64,000 nt of DNA from Hydra vulgaris (GCF_038396675.1 NC_088934.1:33105001-33169000); one strand, 5' to 3'. Counted from the first letter of the stretch, positions 47,116-58,810 are shown. Notes: a model not told the origin generated them from the letters alone. Made by a program: numbers and translations.

Positions 47116-48310
47116 AAAAAATATTAACTTTTAACTCTTCTCCAGTATTTGTTTGATATAGACAAGTTTTTGATGTCCTCTTCAATTTGTTGGCAGGTTA
47201 CCTTAACATGTTCCACTGTTTCTTTAGTAAATTCTAGAGACAGGGGGCGCACAAATCGAAAAGATTGAGTAGGATTTTTCCATAAAATTTCTCCATCTAA
47301 CTTACTTCTTAGCTGTAATGGTGTCATGGTAACTGTAAATAATGAGTGGTCATCTATTACTGAACCAGATGATGACGCCTGGTGATATTCAATTTAACCA
47401 GTTGTTCAATCGTATGCGAAGATCGTTTCAGCGTATGCGAAGATCGTTTCGGCATCAATAACACTTTTGTCTACCTTCTTCATATAATTCACAATTTGAT
47501 CTTCTTCTAATAGTACAATCCTCGAAATTGTGTGACAAGATAGTGATTTTATTAAAATTGACGCTTTCACATCAGATAATTGGATTTCACCTAGAAAACA
47601 TTTCTTCTTTGCTTGAAAGACTTCAAAATATGTTGGAAGGGTGATGGCATTTCTATTTTTCATTTCAACTCGTAAATTTTGGTATGTATTTTTCGATAAT
47701 GAATTATCAATAAGAAGATTTAATGCCACATCTGGCGTCATCTTAATTTGTATTTGTGTACTGATTTTACTAAGATGCTCCTCTACATTATCAATATTAT
47801 CAATGACTATCTTAATCAATTGTTCAGGAACTTACATCCTTTTCTATGTGATGCTGTTTGAACAGCTTTTAGTAATATATAAATGCAGTCTTCAGAATCT
47901 TCGGCTATTTGAGTTGCCGCTTGATTTTGCCTCCTTTCACACAATTCTTCTAATGATTTTGATGGTCGTCCTCTTTTCCTTAATGGTAATGTTTGGCATG
48001 GTTAAACAAAGTACTCAGGAGAGATCACAAACTGTTCAAAGTAAGTGGGATGATGGCGCATTAGATTTGTAGAATCATAATTCTTTAATCTCCAATGTCG
48101 TGAGAAATTACTCTTAAAATTATTCAAATCTTCTTTTAATGCTGTAATTCCACTTTCAGTTATTTTTTTTATTGTAAAATAATTCAATCTTTGTAATGCA
48201 TTTTGAAAAACTAATTACAAAATTTTCTTTAAATAAGAATTTTCCAAACTCAAATTTCAACAAACTGATTGCTGCTGTATTTTCACTACTTTTGGTCATC
48301 ATTAATGAAT

Positions 48311-49739
48311 TTTATGAAATGCGCAATAAAAATTAATTATATGATCCTTTAATAAAATCGGTTTAGATGAATTTAAGTGATAATAAATGTCACAAGATAA
48401 TTTACTGCTTACTCATACTAATTGACCTTTACTATTTGCGTGACTACATACGCAAACCTTACCAAGAATTCTTCCCTAAATGCATAATGACTTAATTTTA
48501 CTTAAAAACGAGTTATACATAGATAAATATTTTGTGCATGTAAGCTTTCGGAAATAATATTTAATGCAAATTATAAAGCTGATCACATGTATGTATTAAA
48601 CGTTTTTGTGAAGTTCCATCATTCTGTTTGAAATTCTATAACTCTCAAACGGGGATTTTGAGAGGTATATAACCTTAACCTTTTTGAAACCCGGAGTATT
48701 CACTTTTCATTTGGTACCAAAACAATTGATACTTTTTGATACTATAAAGAATGCGGGTCTTGTAAAGCCAAAAATATGGTAATAACCCCCCTAATTCCGT
48801 AACTCTAAATATTTCTTAAAATGTTTTATACGTGGAGAAATATAGATCTGATCAGTTGCAATCAACTGATCAAATCTATATTTACTGATCAATTGCTAAG
48901 AATCAAATTTGTAACTATTAAATATGTGTTGTGGGATAAGTTTCTACTTGTTTGCGCAAATTTTTTGCAAGAAATATCAGAAGTTTTCATTTTTTTTTTT
49001 AAATTAATAAATCAATTTCGATAACCTATAATATCATAATACCGTGAGAGATATTTTCAAAGTTTGTTTAGCTACAAATTTCTATAATGCCTAGTTAATA
49101 AGAAATCATATCTACATTGAAAATTAAAAAATTGTGATTTTTGATTTTTGTGATCAATTTTTATTATTTTATCCCTGAGTGCAGTGCAGTTTAAATCTGA
49201 AGATATGATTTAAAAATAGAAGGCTGTCTGGCACCCATTCTTTTCCATACCCAAAATTACCCATTTTTTTTAGTGAAGGGTACTCATTTTTTGAGCAAGA
49301 TAATTTCTTATATCGCTTTTTATAATCTTTGCTGCAGCTTAAATTGTCTCTTTTTTTTATATATATAAATATATTTTCGCAACTAAATATTAGTTAGAAT
49401 TTTTTCACATCATAATATATGCGAAATATACTTCCGTTACAAAAGATTATGTTTAACCAAATAATGCTAAAATATTTCTAACAATAAAACAGAAAAAATA
49501 ACACTCAGTTAAAAAAAGAAGATCAATTAAAAAAAAATGAAATAATTTCAAATTTAGGAAGCATTAGTTGAATATGTTATGAGAGACTTGTTAAGATTAT
49601 ATTGTTATAGGAACTCGTAGAAGACTGAATAAGTTTTATCATTGAGAACCTTGGGATAATACGCAAGATACGCATAAACATTTTGATTCTTATGCACAAA
49701 TATTTTAAATATTATTGTGACAAAATTTAGTTTTTTATA
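48311..49739. other. Intergenic, no gene recognised
   Basis: Contains the hairpin at 48841-48880. Frames here, including 48821-49024, have no recognisable motif. Several T and A runs. Confidence 0.55.
48841..48880. repeat. 40-bp hairpin
   Basis: TATAGATCTGATCAGTTG (48841-48858) pairs with 48863-48880 at 17 of 18 positions around the 4-base loop CAAT. Confidence 0.85.
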
Positions 49740-50090
49740 GTTGTATTATGATTTTTGTGTGTGTATTTTCCGACTAAATCCGACTTTTCTTTCGTTGTAG
49801 ATTGTTTTAGTTCAAAGTTTGATTTATCATGTGAACTAAAACAACTCTATATAATTATCTATATTAAGAACAAGACTTTTAAGTTTTGATTTTAAAGAAA
49901 ATATATTGTCAGGAAGAGTACTTAATGTGTATTTTGGGAATTAATTTGTTATATAAATAGGGGCCGCAATTAGAGATAGAGAATTGAAAGTTTTTTTTTT
50001 TTTTCAAGTTATAAAAAAGTTACCTATTGCTCTTGTGTTAAACCTATTGTAAATCCGATTTTGTACTTTAGCATAAATAGTATTTTAGCA
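49740..50090 (-). pseudogene. LINE ORF2 C-terminal end
   Basis: Minus strand from 50090: ILFMLKYKIGF directly continues the INIYAKI at 53830 on the far side of the hAT element. ISNCGPYLYNKLIPKIHIK (about 49960-49900) follows, matching the RGP.LWN.LIP segment at the end of L2 ORF2. Several stops occur beyond that. Confidence 0.75.
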
Positions 50091-50430
50091 TAGGGGCGGA
50101 TTTAGGTATGTGGTGGCCCCTGGGCGGAATATACTGTGGGGGCCCCTTATAAATAAATAAGGAAATATATTTTTTTACTTATTGAATAATATTTATTATT
50201 ATGTTTAGTAGTAGTAACACAAGTAACAATTAACTACTATTTAATAATAAATAATTATAAAAATAATCAAATCGAGTATAACTAGTTACTATTTATACTC
50301 GATATTATGATAATATTACTTAATATACTTGTTACTGTAACTAGTATATTAAGTAATATTATCATAATATTCAGTGTAAGTAATTAAATGAAAAATAATA
50401 AATAAAAATAATAATGTCAAGTAATTAAAA

Positions 50431-52755
50431 TTAAATGCCGGGAACTTTTCTTAATTTTATTTGTACAAACTTATCAATAACGTTTTGAAAATCAAGTTTT
50501 CTTAAAATATCAGACTCAGAGCTCATTATCGCTAGATGATTGAGCCTGTCTCTGTACATAGAAGTACGCAATCTATTTTTTATGTGCTTTAAATTAGAGA
50601 ATGATCTTTCACTACTGCTGTTTGTAATCGTAATAACAAGATAAATACGAAGAACTATTTCATCATTAGGAAAACAACCTTTTACTTCCTTATTAATTAA
50701 TTTTTTATACATTAAATGTTCTTGACTAATATTGTGAAACTCACTGCTTTCATCTTTAAAATGTTTATAAAATTCTTTAAATTGAATAAGTTTGTTTCCT
50801 AAGTGTTCATCAATATCATCCTGGTAAATTTTAACAAGTTTAATTGTTTCATTTTCAATTTCTTGGTTACTTAGTTGTTCTATTTTTCGAAGAAAGCCAA
50901 ATCGTTGGTATACCAATTTATAAGCAGACAATCGTTTATCCAAGTTAGAAATAAAGGTATCAATTACTGGTAAAAAATTTTGAATTTTGAATTTTTGAGA
51001 AGAAGTTAAATCTACCTCGGGTGTTTTATAAAAATCTATTGGATTTAAACGGATATTTCTTTGCCGTTTACGGTGTTTCAAATAATCTGTTGTTTCCGAA
51101 ATTTCTGCTCCTTGTTTTTCATATTGATCAAAGTTATCACGTTTAGCTTGAACAAAATTCTTTAAAGACTTAATAGCAGATATTGCAGTATTAAGGTCTA
51201 ATGTCGCATCTTGCAGTAATTTATTAGTTTTATCTACTCTTTCAAGGATATTATTCCAAAAAACCGTGTAAATTCCAGCTTCATGTGTGCACAATTTTTT
51301 GTATAAACAATTTGCATCGCAACGCGTTTTTGTTGTTTGTTCAAAGTCATCAGCTATTTGAATTAGAGTACTTTTAAATTGTTTATAGCCTAGTATAAAA
51401 GCTTTTGTTGCATCAGATCCTCATGGCCAGCGTGCAGTATTAACTCGTTGTGGTACATGGATACGGGTTTTGGTATTTTCTAAACTTAGAGCTGTAACCA
51501 GTAGTTCATAACGTTTTGTTGATGCCGTAAAAAATACATATAACTGCTCTAAAAAGTCAAAAAATTCAACAGCAGCAGTACAGCACTCGGCTGGTGCTTT
51601 TCCTACCAAATTTAAGGAATGTGTAGCACATGGAATCCAGGAAGCTACTTTATTATTTTTCAGAACTTTTGATTGGAGACCATTATATTTCACACTCGTT
51701 GCAGAAGCATTATCATACGATTAACCTCTACAATTTTTTATGTTTAAGTCATATTTATTTAAAAATTTTATTAAACCATCATACATATCTTGAGCTTTAT
51801 GGCCTTGGTTTGTCATAAATATCAAAAATCTTTCCACTGGTGTATCTTTTTCAATATATCTAAAAACTAATGTTAATTGATCTATATGACCTTCATCAGG
51901 TGTCGAATCTAATGAAATTGAAAAATATTTAGATAATTTTATACGAGAAATTATTTCATTCAAAACATTATTTCCCATTATTTCTATTAATTCTTCACAG
52001 ATAGTAGAGGATAAATAGTTAGTGTGCCCACTTCCACGATTTGTATGATTTTCAATATGCTGTTTAAGAAAATTATCATGCTCAGCTAATAGCTCTAGAA
52101 TTCCAAGATAGTTACCATTTTTAGACGAACCGACAGTTTCATTTTTACCACGTAATTCTAAACCTCGTTCAAATATAAATGTTATAACACTTACGAGTCT
52201 CTTGATTATATTACGCCAGTAACTCTTTACATCTTCACTTTGTTTTATAAAATCATTGTTAATACGGCCTAAATCTTTTGAACGAACAGCTAAATTTATC
52301 ACAGAATTTAGATGATCTTTGGAAGTTTCATGACTTATTAATCGATTATTTACATGCTTCCAGTCACAGAAACCATCATGAGTAAATTGACTGTGTATTT
52401 TGGACATTAATTTACAAACAAAACAAAAAATGCTACCATTGATTGGTGAAAAACATAACCATGAACGCTTAATTATTTCTCCGTTAGCAGTTTTTCGCTC
52501 AAACAATGATATATTACATTTACGAGTAGACTTCACATCAAACTGTTTTTTTCATTTATGTATAAATAATTCTTCATTACAATTTTGTAAATTTGAACTT
52601 CCTACTTTTGCCCAATAATCTATTAATCCTGTCATATTTTCAGGCCATAATCCTTTATCTAAATTAAAGCTTTCATTTGTTTCTTCAACAATATTTTGAG
52701 GTGAAGGGTTTTCGGCGATAGTTACTAGTTGAGGCGGTAGAGCAATTTGATATGA
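50431..52755 (-). pseudogene. hAT transposase main exon (TTF/ZMYM1-like), three nonsense codons
   Basis: Exon 2 starts at 52755 after TTTATTTCAG and stays in one frame to the stop at 50431, about 774 codons, broken only by TGA at 52552-52554, TAA at 51721-51723 and TGA at 51421-51423. N-terminal to C-terminal: ESFNLDKGLWPENMTGLIDY; the TTF zinc finger (SWLCFSPINGSIFCFVCKLM, then ETSKDHLNSV); the DUF4371-type RNase H domain (GNYLGILELLAEHDNFLKQH; YFSISLDSTPDEGHIDQLTL; KNCRG-stop-SYDNA); SWIPCATHSLNLVG; the insertion domain (about 51390-50700); and the dimerisation motif SSSERSFSNLKHIKNRLRTS near 50610-50550. All three stops are one C-to-T change from CGA or CAA. This protein binds element ends and cuts by the hAT mechanism in the nucleus (family knowledge). 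Confidence 0.92.
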
Positions 52756-53140
52756 CTGAAATAAATAAAAATATTTAAAATATGTACCTAACGGAAATTA
52801 AACTGATAAGACTTTTTTAAATTTGTATATATAATATTAATGCGTTTGATTTTCAATTTTTTTTTTTTTTTTTTTTTTTATTAATATAAGTGGCCAATAT
52901 ACGTATAATTTTTTTCGGTTTTAAACAATTTTAATTAGGAAAGGTAAATTTGAAGATAATGAGATAGATTTTGAGATAAGTATAATATAGTATGTATACA
53001 TAAAAAAAATATTAATTGTAATATCTATTATTTAAACTACCTAACCTGCATATATTTTATTATTATATGCTATTAAACATAGAAAATAAAAATTATATAT
53101 TATTAAAAGTAATATTTATTCTTTGTATAGTAATTGTAAA

Positions 53141-53314
53141 ACTTTGAACCTCAGAAGAAGAAGAAGTTGTGTTGGCCTGTGTTATGAAAAACTCTGTCAT
53201 TCGCCTAGTTTTTGAAATTATTTCCGTATTTTTTTTATCTTTTTCTTTTGCCAATTTTCGTTTATCTGCACCACTCATATAAACTCGCTTTAATTTATAA
53301 CGATCTTCTTCCAT
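53141..53314 (-). pseudogene. hAT transposase first exon
   Basis: ATG at 53314 opens MEEDRYKLKRVYMSGADKRK, a basic segment ending ...TTSSSSE before a GAG/GTTCAA donor near 53141. The KR.YMSGA..RK start is usual for the first exon of ZMYM1-like hAT transposases. Splicing to the acceptor at 52756 joins the exons in phase 0. The intron of about 385 bp contains a T run of about 22. The donor is non-consensus beyond GT, so the exact exon end is tentative. Confidence 0.7.
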
Positions 53315-53824
53315 TTTTAAATTTTAACACTATTCACTCGTTAACTTATAATTTAAGAAACAAATAAAGTCTGTAACTATTGTCTATTGTGTATGCAACT
53401 GTTGTTAACTGACGTCTAACATGCAATAAGTGCAACGAACAAATAACGATAATTTATCTACAGACAGATAGTCTGTAATGTGTATTTTATATTTCCGAAA
53501 ATCCACATGTGTATATTTAGAATCACATTTACTAATATTATTACAATCGACGGTGCACACCGATCGCGGACGGCATGAACTATCTTATCTTGATTTTTAG
53601 AGACCATTTATTGTCAATAAACGTAAATACATCTATTATTAGTTCGTAAAATAAAAAATTTTTAATGTCCAAAAAAAGTTCAATATTATTTAATTAAATA
53701 TGTGTAAATATAAATAAAATATTTTTTCTGTATGCTAATTTAAATATCATAAAACTGTGGGGCCTCGAATTTGTGGGGGCCCCTGGGCTGCAGCCAACTC
53801 AACCCTCCCCTAAATCCGGCCCTG

Positions 53825-56688
53825 ATTTTAGCATAGATATTAATTTGATAAATGTTTAGCGCTTTCATTTCATTAGATAGAGGTTTAGCATGTGTTAGTT
53901 TTTTTTTATGATATACTATTCTAGAAGCATGTTTCTGCCGTCGATTAAGAGACATTAATTTTGTTTTGTGTGTGCTTCCCCAAACAATGTTAGCGTATGT
54001 AAGATGACTATGTATAAATGAAAAGAAAAGAATTTTAAAGGTTTTTTGTGATAAAAATGGTCTAGCTAGAAAAATAAACAAAGATTTTTAGATATTTGAG
54101 TGATGATGGCCTTTATGTGCGCTGTCCATGAAACATTTTTGTCTATAACCACTTCGAGAAATTTAATTGTTTGGGTTCTTTTAATATTGATGAAATTGAT
54201 ACTTAGATGAATTGATAGAAGTACCTTTTTTTATTGTTTTGAGTGAAGTAAAATATATTTAGTTTTTTGTACCTTTATTGATAGCCTGTTAGTACTGAAC
54301 CATATTTTAAGTTGTTGAAACTTAAGATTGACTCAAAAAGGTCACCGATAGAATAAGATGAATGAAACAGATTTGTATCATCTGCAAACATTATGCAATC
54401 AAGATTTGAAGAGACTTTAGGAAGGTCATTAATTTATTTAAGGAATAACAAGGGGGCAAGAATTGCTCCCTGTGGAACACCACATTTTATTTTTAATAGC
54501 TTTGTTTTTTATACCACATTTTTTTATTTTTTCAATAAGAATTTTATGGTTGACCGTATCGAAAGCATTTGTAAGATCAATAAAGACTCCCAATACAAAC
54601 TTTCTTTTATCAAAAGATTTGCTGATGCTGTTTATGAGTTCTATGATTGCATGTTCCGTTGAATGATTCGTTAGAAAACCGTTCTGATATTCACTTAAAA
54701 TTTTTTTTTTCTGTTCCAGATGTTTGGAAACTATTCGTTCCAGAAGCTTGGAAAATACTGGGAAAATTGAGATATATTTAGAAACAAGATGAGAGTTTTA
54801 AATATTGCTAAAATTTTCGCTATTTTTATTTTTTCTAGGATAACTCCTGTTCGAATTGATGAACTTTCGAACTCTTGTTCGAATTGATGAGTTAAAAATA
54901 GTAAAAAGGATTAAGAGGATTTTTTATAAAGATATCTATTACTACATCGCTGGAAATATCATCGATGCCAGGAGCTTTTTTTTTTAATGATGTTTTTGCA
55001 TCTTTGAATTCCTCTAACTTTAGATCATTTTCAGGAAGTAAGCTTGTAAAATAGTTATTAAATGATTCGAATGGTTTATTTGTGATGCTAGGTTTGGGCC
55101 AATATTTACAAAGTTTCTTTATCTGTAGACTCAAATCTTTTTTATCTGTATACTCAAATAAATGACTGAATTACAAATACTAAACTTTCAGTAAATGTTG
55201 GGAAAACTAAATTTCTTTTATTCCACAAACCTTGTTGGAGAGATTTATTTAAAGTTCCTAATTTCTTCATGAATAAAACAGTAATTAAAAAAGAGTCAAC
55301 GGTTAACTTCCTAGGAGTGATTATAGATAAAAAATATATTGTGGAAATATCATATTGAATCTATTGAAAGCAAAAACTTTCTTATTGTAAATTTAATTAA
55401 ACGGCAAAGTAAAATAAAAATTAAAAAAGAAAAAAAAAATCAATTCTTCTCAATTCTGGAGGGTAAAGTTTCTGATATTAATTTAGTTTTACCAATAATT
55501 TTGTTTACAATACCTCATGTTTCTTTAAATACTACCACTATGTTTTTGTAATTGTTTGGAAAAATACAACTTTTTAAATTTTTTTTTAATTTTTCCAAAA
55601 AGATTTTTGTATTGTTTATATTTTAAATACTTGTTGTATAACTTTTGTTTTTTCTTAGAGGATTTTTTTTATTTCTAGTGTAATTTATGGACAATACAAG
55701 TATTTAATTTTTATTTCTTTTCCTGTAAGTGCTTATTGTATTGTTCAAGGAAAATGTTTATAAATATGTTATAGACAGTTCTTGTAAGCCCTTGGTTGCA
55801 TTGAACATAAACAGTAGACCAATTTGTTTTCGATAAGGATTCTTTAAATTCGCGTAGAGAAAGTTCGTTAATTTTTCTTTTCTATGTTTTAATTTCTGCA
55901 TTGTTTAGTGAGGTTGAGTATTGTGCAAGTGAAAAAAAATCAGGAAGTGATTTGATATGTCTGCTTTAAAAATTCTGTTTTATGAGATGCATCTAGAAAA
56001 GAGTTTTTCAGTATATTATTTAGTATTTGAAGTTGAAGTGACTCGTGCGGGTTTATTTATTAATAAGAGTATACCGTGCTGAAATAAATAATCAAAGAAG
56101 GTTTTAGTGTTGGCGTGTTCATTGTATTTTAATCAGTCTATGTTCAAGCCTCCTATTCAAAATAATTTTTACTGTTGGTTTTAATAAAAACTTGATTCAA
56201 ATAGTTAGAAAATTTAATAAAATTGCCATCAGGTGGTCTGAAACAAGTAGTTACTAGAATCTTTTTCTTTTTGTGAATAATTATTTTAATTGTAAGAGCC
56301 TCACAGTCTGCATCAGAAAATGAAAGGTCGTTTCTAATTTATTTTTTTTAAATCATTTCGAATATTCACTATAACTCCTCTCCTCTCCTAAGTATTTTTC
56401 TTTCAAAAGAAATCATTTTGTAGTTATAAATATTAAAATTTGAATTTGTTTGTGAAAATTCGTCAGTACACCAAGTTTCCGTAAAAAAAATCATGCTGAA
56501 TAAACAATTACATTCTAAGAGAAAATTTTTTAATTTGTCAATATTTGTGTTAATACTTCTTATGTTTATGTGTATGACCGAAAAATCTTCATTACTTGAT
56601 TTAAATCGGGTTTTAAAATTATCAATATCAAAACATTCTGTATTACAACATTTTTCGTTAAATATTAGTTTGTCCGCGTGATAAAAGT
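53825..56688 (-). pseudogene. LINE ORF2: endonuclease, RT and C-terminal part, decayed
   Basis: From 56688: ADKLIFNEKCCNTECFDIDN, FSVIHINIRSINTNIDKLKN (56560-56500), FFTETWCTDEF, LVTTCFRPPDGNFIKFSN (about 56260-56200) and LLINKPARVTSTSN (56060-56020). Then SLREFKESLSKTNWSTVY (55860-55800). After the inverted insert come TSLLPENDLKLEEFKDAKTS and KKAPGIDDISSDVVIDIF (55050-54910). The RT has GVFIDLTNAFDTVNHKIL (54600-54545) and MFADDTNLFHSS (about 54395-54360; catalytic box intact). The C-terminal FSFIHSHLTYANIVWGSTHK, NRRQKHASRIVYHKKKLTHA and ALNIYQINIYAKI (54030-53825) run into the hAT end. Several frameshifts. Confidence 0.88.
55160..55560 (+). pseudogene. Inverted LINE RT fragment
   Basis: Plus strand: FSVNVGKTKFLLFHKPCWRD, PNFFMNKTVIKKESTVNFLG and VIIDKK, then a frameshift and IESK. 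This is the segment after the FADD box of L2 RTs, in opposite orientation to the surrounding LINE, and it interrupts it between 55134 and about 55700. It could come from an inversion during insertion or from a separate truncated copy. Confidence 0.75.
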
Positions 56689-57854
56689 AGTAACCAGACT
56701 AGTCTATGGATAGACTTACAACACAGACATAGACAATTCTGTATGTTGTAATGGACACAACAAATGTTTAATTTTTTGTCCTTGTTGTGTCTATCAAATT
56801 TTTGATGGTGTCCTAAGATTGCTCAGTTAAAAAATAATTTTCACTTCATAAGTCTACAAAGCATAATTTTTTGTCTATTTGGTGTCTATGATTTTGTCTA
56901 ATTTTACTTGATTTCATAAAACCAGAAATATTGATTTTTGCCAATAAAATCTAAATTACCCAAAAAATCCCTTAGAAACAAAAAAGAAAATATACGATAC
57001 ATTATATTTGAATTTTATTTCATGGTAAAAATGACTTTTATGGTGACAAATTTAAAAATAAAAAAAACGGAATATGGCAATAATGTTTACACAAATAGTT
57101 GATTTTCCAAAATTTAGATCCAATCATAGTCAGATTCATCAATAAAATGAAAGTAAAAAACATTTTTCTTTATCACTTTTGTTTTATTCACAAACCTAAA
57201 TAAATTTTAACACCATATTGGAATCTTCTACTTACTAATCCACATTTTATAAAGGACAACTCCTTGATCACATATTTTTAAAATAATTTTATTGAAGGTG
57301 ATAAAGATTTTAGTGACTAAGGAAAATTTTGTAAATGATAAACTTACCTTCAACTTTTTTGAAGTAATCCTAAACTGGAGAGGGCATTTTAAAAATAAAT
57401 TTTCACGCACATTGACTGAGAATTGAAAAACAACTGAACTGAGTAATTAATGAACTTCAATTGAGCACAAAATAGTCCATTTTGAGGTTTTTAAATAGAC
57501 ATTAACTTTTTAATCAACAGCACACGCTGGACAAAAAATTAAAAAATGAACTTTTGTTAGAAAAATTGTATTTTTAATTTTGTGCTCGTTTTCAGTTTTT
57601 GAAACGATGCTGCAGTGAAAATTTAATTACTCGTTATAAGTCCAAATTATATATTAAATAGATCTTCTATACCTCATTAAAAAATCGAGATTGTTCATTT
57701 AGTGTCCGTTTTTAAAATGATTGTCTAGAAAGACAAACATTTTTTATAGACAATTCATTTTTGATAGTTGTAATTAAAATTGTTGCAATTAGTGCTTTGT
57801 CGAAGTCTATTTTTGTCCTTTTATAATAAGGCCATTAGAGATTGTCTGGTTGCT
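56689..57854. mobile_element. 1,166-bp non-autonomous element with 10-bp target duplication
   Basis: The 10-bp direct repeat TGATAAAAGT flanks it exactly (56679-56688 and 57855-57864). Its ends form an 11-bp inverted repeat, AGTAACCAGAC on the left and AGCAACCAGAC on the right (one mismatch). GTCTA/AGACA motifs are frequent throughout. No transposase frame is present; the small frame at 57228-57410 has no motif. Removing the element with one duplication restores the LINE ORF2 frame. A 9-11-bp duplication points to Mutator-like transposition (family knowledge), but the ends are short for that group, so the superfamily is open. Confidence 0.85.
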
Positions 57855-57864
57855 TGATAAAAGT

Positions 57865-57940
57865 TATGAGGTAATATATTATTTGTGGTTTTAAAATTAT
57901 CAGAGTAATGAGTTTTTAAGTCAATTGATTCGAAAGCCAT
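57865..57940 (-). pseudogene. LINE ORF2 start
   Basis: ATG at 57940 opens MAFESIDLKTHYSDNFK, then NILPHNFY, where the 1,166-bp element interrupts. Across the element, counting one target duplication, the frame continues with H-A-D-K-L at 56678. The start is chosen because it is the first ATG after the ORF1 stop region and leads straight into the endonuclease. Confidence 0.7.
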
Positions 57941-57959
57941 TACGTCAGTTTAATAACAT

Positions 57960-58330
57960 TCTAATTACAAAGATTGCGGCTTTATGGCTCGCTGATTTCT
58001 TTATTTACGAAATACTTTACCGAATATTTTATCATATTTAATAATAGCGTATTTACCTTCCTTGCGAATTCTTTTAACATCTTCCCATAGCTTTTTCCTT
58101 ATTTCCAGCCTTTCATTCGCATAATCTTCGTTGATGATGATCCTTTGTACCCTTGACTTTTTTCGCTATTGCTAAAACTTTATTTTAATTTTGAAAGTCT
58201 AATAGTTTAACAATTATTGTTCTTGGAGATTTATCGTCCTTTATTTTCCCGACAGGAAGAGCTCTTGTAATAGTTATGTCCTCCAAGATTCCCATCTTGT
58301 TTCTAAATATATCTAAGTTGATTTGCACAA
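57960..58330 (-). pseudogene. LINE ORF1, C-terminal (Transposase_22-like) part
   Basis: Minus strand from about 58310: MGILEDITITRALPVGKIKD, SPRTIIVKLLDFQNKNKVLA and IAKKVKGTK, then (after a frameshift) NEDYANERLEIRKKLWEDVK, RIRKEGKYAIIKYDKI. The order (R.LPVGK, PRTIIVKLL.F..K..IL..A, E.YA.E...RK.LW) is that of LINE ORF1 proteins with an RRM and C-terminal domain of the L1 type, which bind LINE RNA. The N-terminal coiled coil is not seen; a different fragment begins at about 58340. Confidence 0.7.
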
Positions 58331-58339
58331 TTAATCCAA

Positions 58340-58690
58340 GTTTCGTGAGGTAGTTTAGTTGGGGTCATTTGGGGTTAGGCAGCAAGATCGTTGCAGACTT
58401 CTAATCTTCCTTTAATTTTTTCTTCCCATATATCATTCCGTTGAAGATATCGACGATTAAATTATCTTTTAACGGTAATGTACTGACTTTAGCAACAGTA
58501 GAGTATTTCTTTTCAGCTTTCTTGTTACAAAGAAAACAGTAATATTTCCAATTGAAACATGCATCATTTGGTGATCGTAACCTTTTAGGAGGTGGGATAG
58601 ATATATTACTTTGCCAGTAGTCAACAAATTTTCTTCTACAATTATGATGAACTAATACATATTGATGGGTTTTTTTATTCAAAAGTGCCT
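58340..58690 (-). pseudogene. Transposon-linked cysteine-rich fragment
   Basis: A 93-codon frame (58682-58401) contains QYVLVHHNCRRKFVDYWQSN, PPPKRLRSPNDACFNWKYYC and FLCNKKAEKKYS, then STLPLKDNLIVDIFNGM. In the next frame LEVCNDLAA follows (about 58400-58375). HxxC, CxxC and NDL.AA.A-type spacing is what I recall from the N-terminus of several uncharacterised repeated proteins in cnidarians and molluscs, probably a zinc-binding module. It meets the LINE ORF1 remnant at about 58340. Confidence 0.45.
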
Positions 58691-58810
58691 TGAGGTATCT
58701 GAAAAAAACTTATTCAAAATAACAGATTCGAAAAATTCATTTTGATTTTGATTTTGAATTTATTAGTTAGTCTTAACTAAATTTTATTACCACATCTATT
58801 TATTACCATC

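Larger units (their letters stand above)
43428..48310 (-). pseudogene. RAG1/Transib-like transposase, decayed copy 2, split by a LINE
   Basis: Right to left: SSENTAAISLLKFEFGKFLF (48290), FKSNFSRHWRLKNYDSTN (48115-48060), an AT-hook-like LRKRGRPSKSLEELCERRQ (about 47975-47920), MTPDVALNLLIDNSLSKNTY (47740-47680), and SSSGS with PLQLRSKLDGEILWKNPTQS and FRFVRPLSLEFTKETVEH (47370-47200). After the LINE (44441-47115) come NITSLFFPTLIDRKILNFLL (44420-44360), CPICKSTPKHFNN, QPLHATINTLNCLLNLSYRK (44235-44175), GNTTTGNLRWRLFC (44040-43995), SKYKWFNMPASLHKILCHS (43855-43800) and GFFGEEGAESCNK (43760-43722), then NVFNRALDSLDPIVSS. The D of TLIDRK and the E of GAES would match the second and third RAG1/Transib acids; the first Asp position reads A. 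A 21-bp duplication at 47409-47451 gives AETIFAY twice. Stops at about 44310, 47820 and 48002. Confidence 0.65.
50091..53824 (-). mobile_element. Complete hAT element, 3.7 kb, minus orientation
   Basis: The ends are a hAT-type pair: TAGGGGCGGATTTAGG on the left (50091) and, inverted, CAGGGCCGGATTTAGG on the right (ending 53824). Both are followed inward by GGGGGCCCC-containing sequence. The direct repeat ATTTTAGCA flanks both ends (50082-50090 and 53825-53833) and covers the expected 8-bp target duplication; the exact border is ambiguous by one or two bases. The element contains one transposase in two exons with only three nonsense codons, so it is young. Confidence 0.92.
49740..58330 (-). 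mobile_element. Long L2-type LINE with ORF1 and ORF2, invaded by two transposons
   Basis: Reading right to left: ORF1 C-terminus (58330-57960), ORF2 start (ATG at 57940), insertion of a 1,166-bp element (56689-57854), endonuclease (56680-56000), linker (55930-55560), an inverted LINE fragment (55160-55560, plus strand), linker and RT (55134-54300), the C-terminal region (54081-53825), the hAT insertion (50091-53824) and the C-terminal end (50090 to about 49740). Removing each transposon together with one target duplication leaves a continuous reading frame at both sites, which shows both inserted into an already existing LINE. It is the most complete LINE in the window. Confidence 0.88.

Noticed and set aside
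54393-54666. Plus frames of 67-89 codons
   Set aside because: Antisense shadows of the LINE reverse transcriptase on the minus strand.
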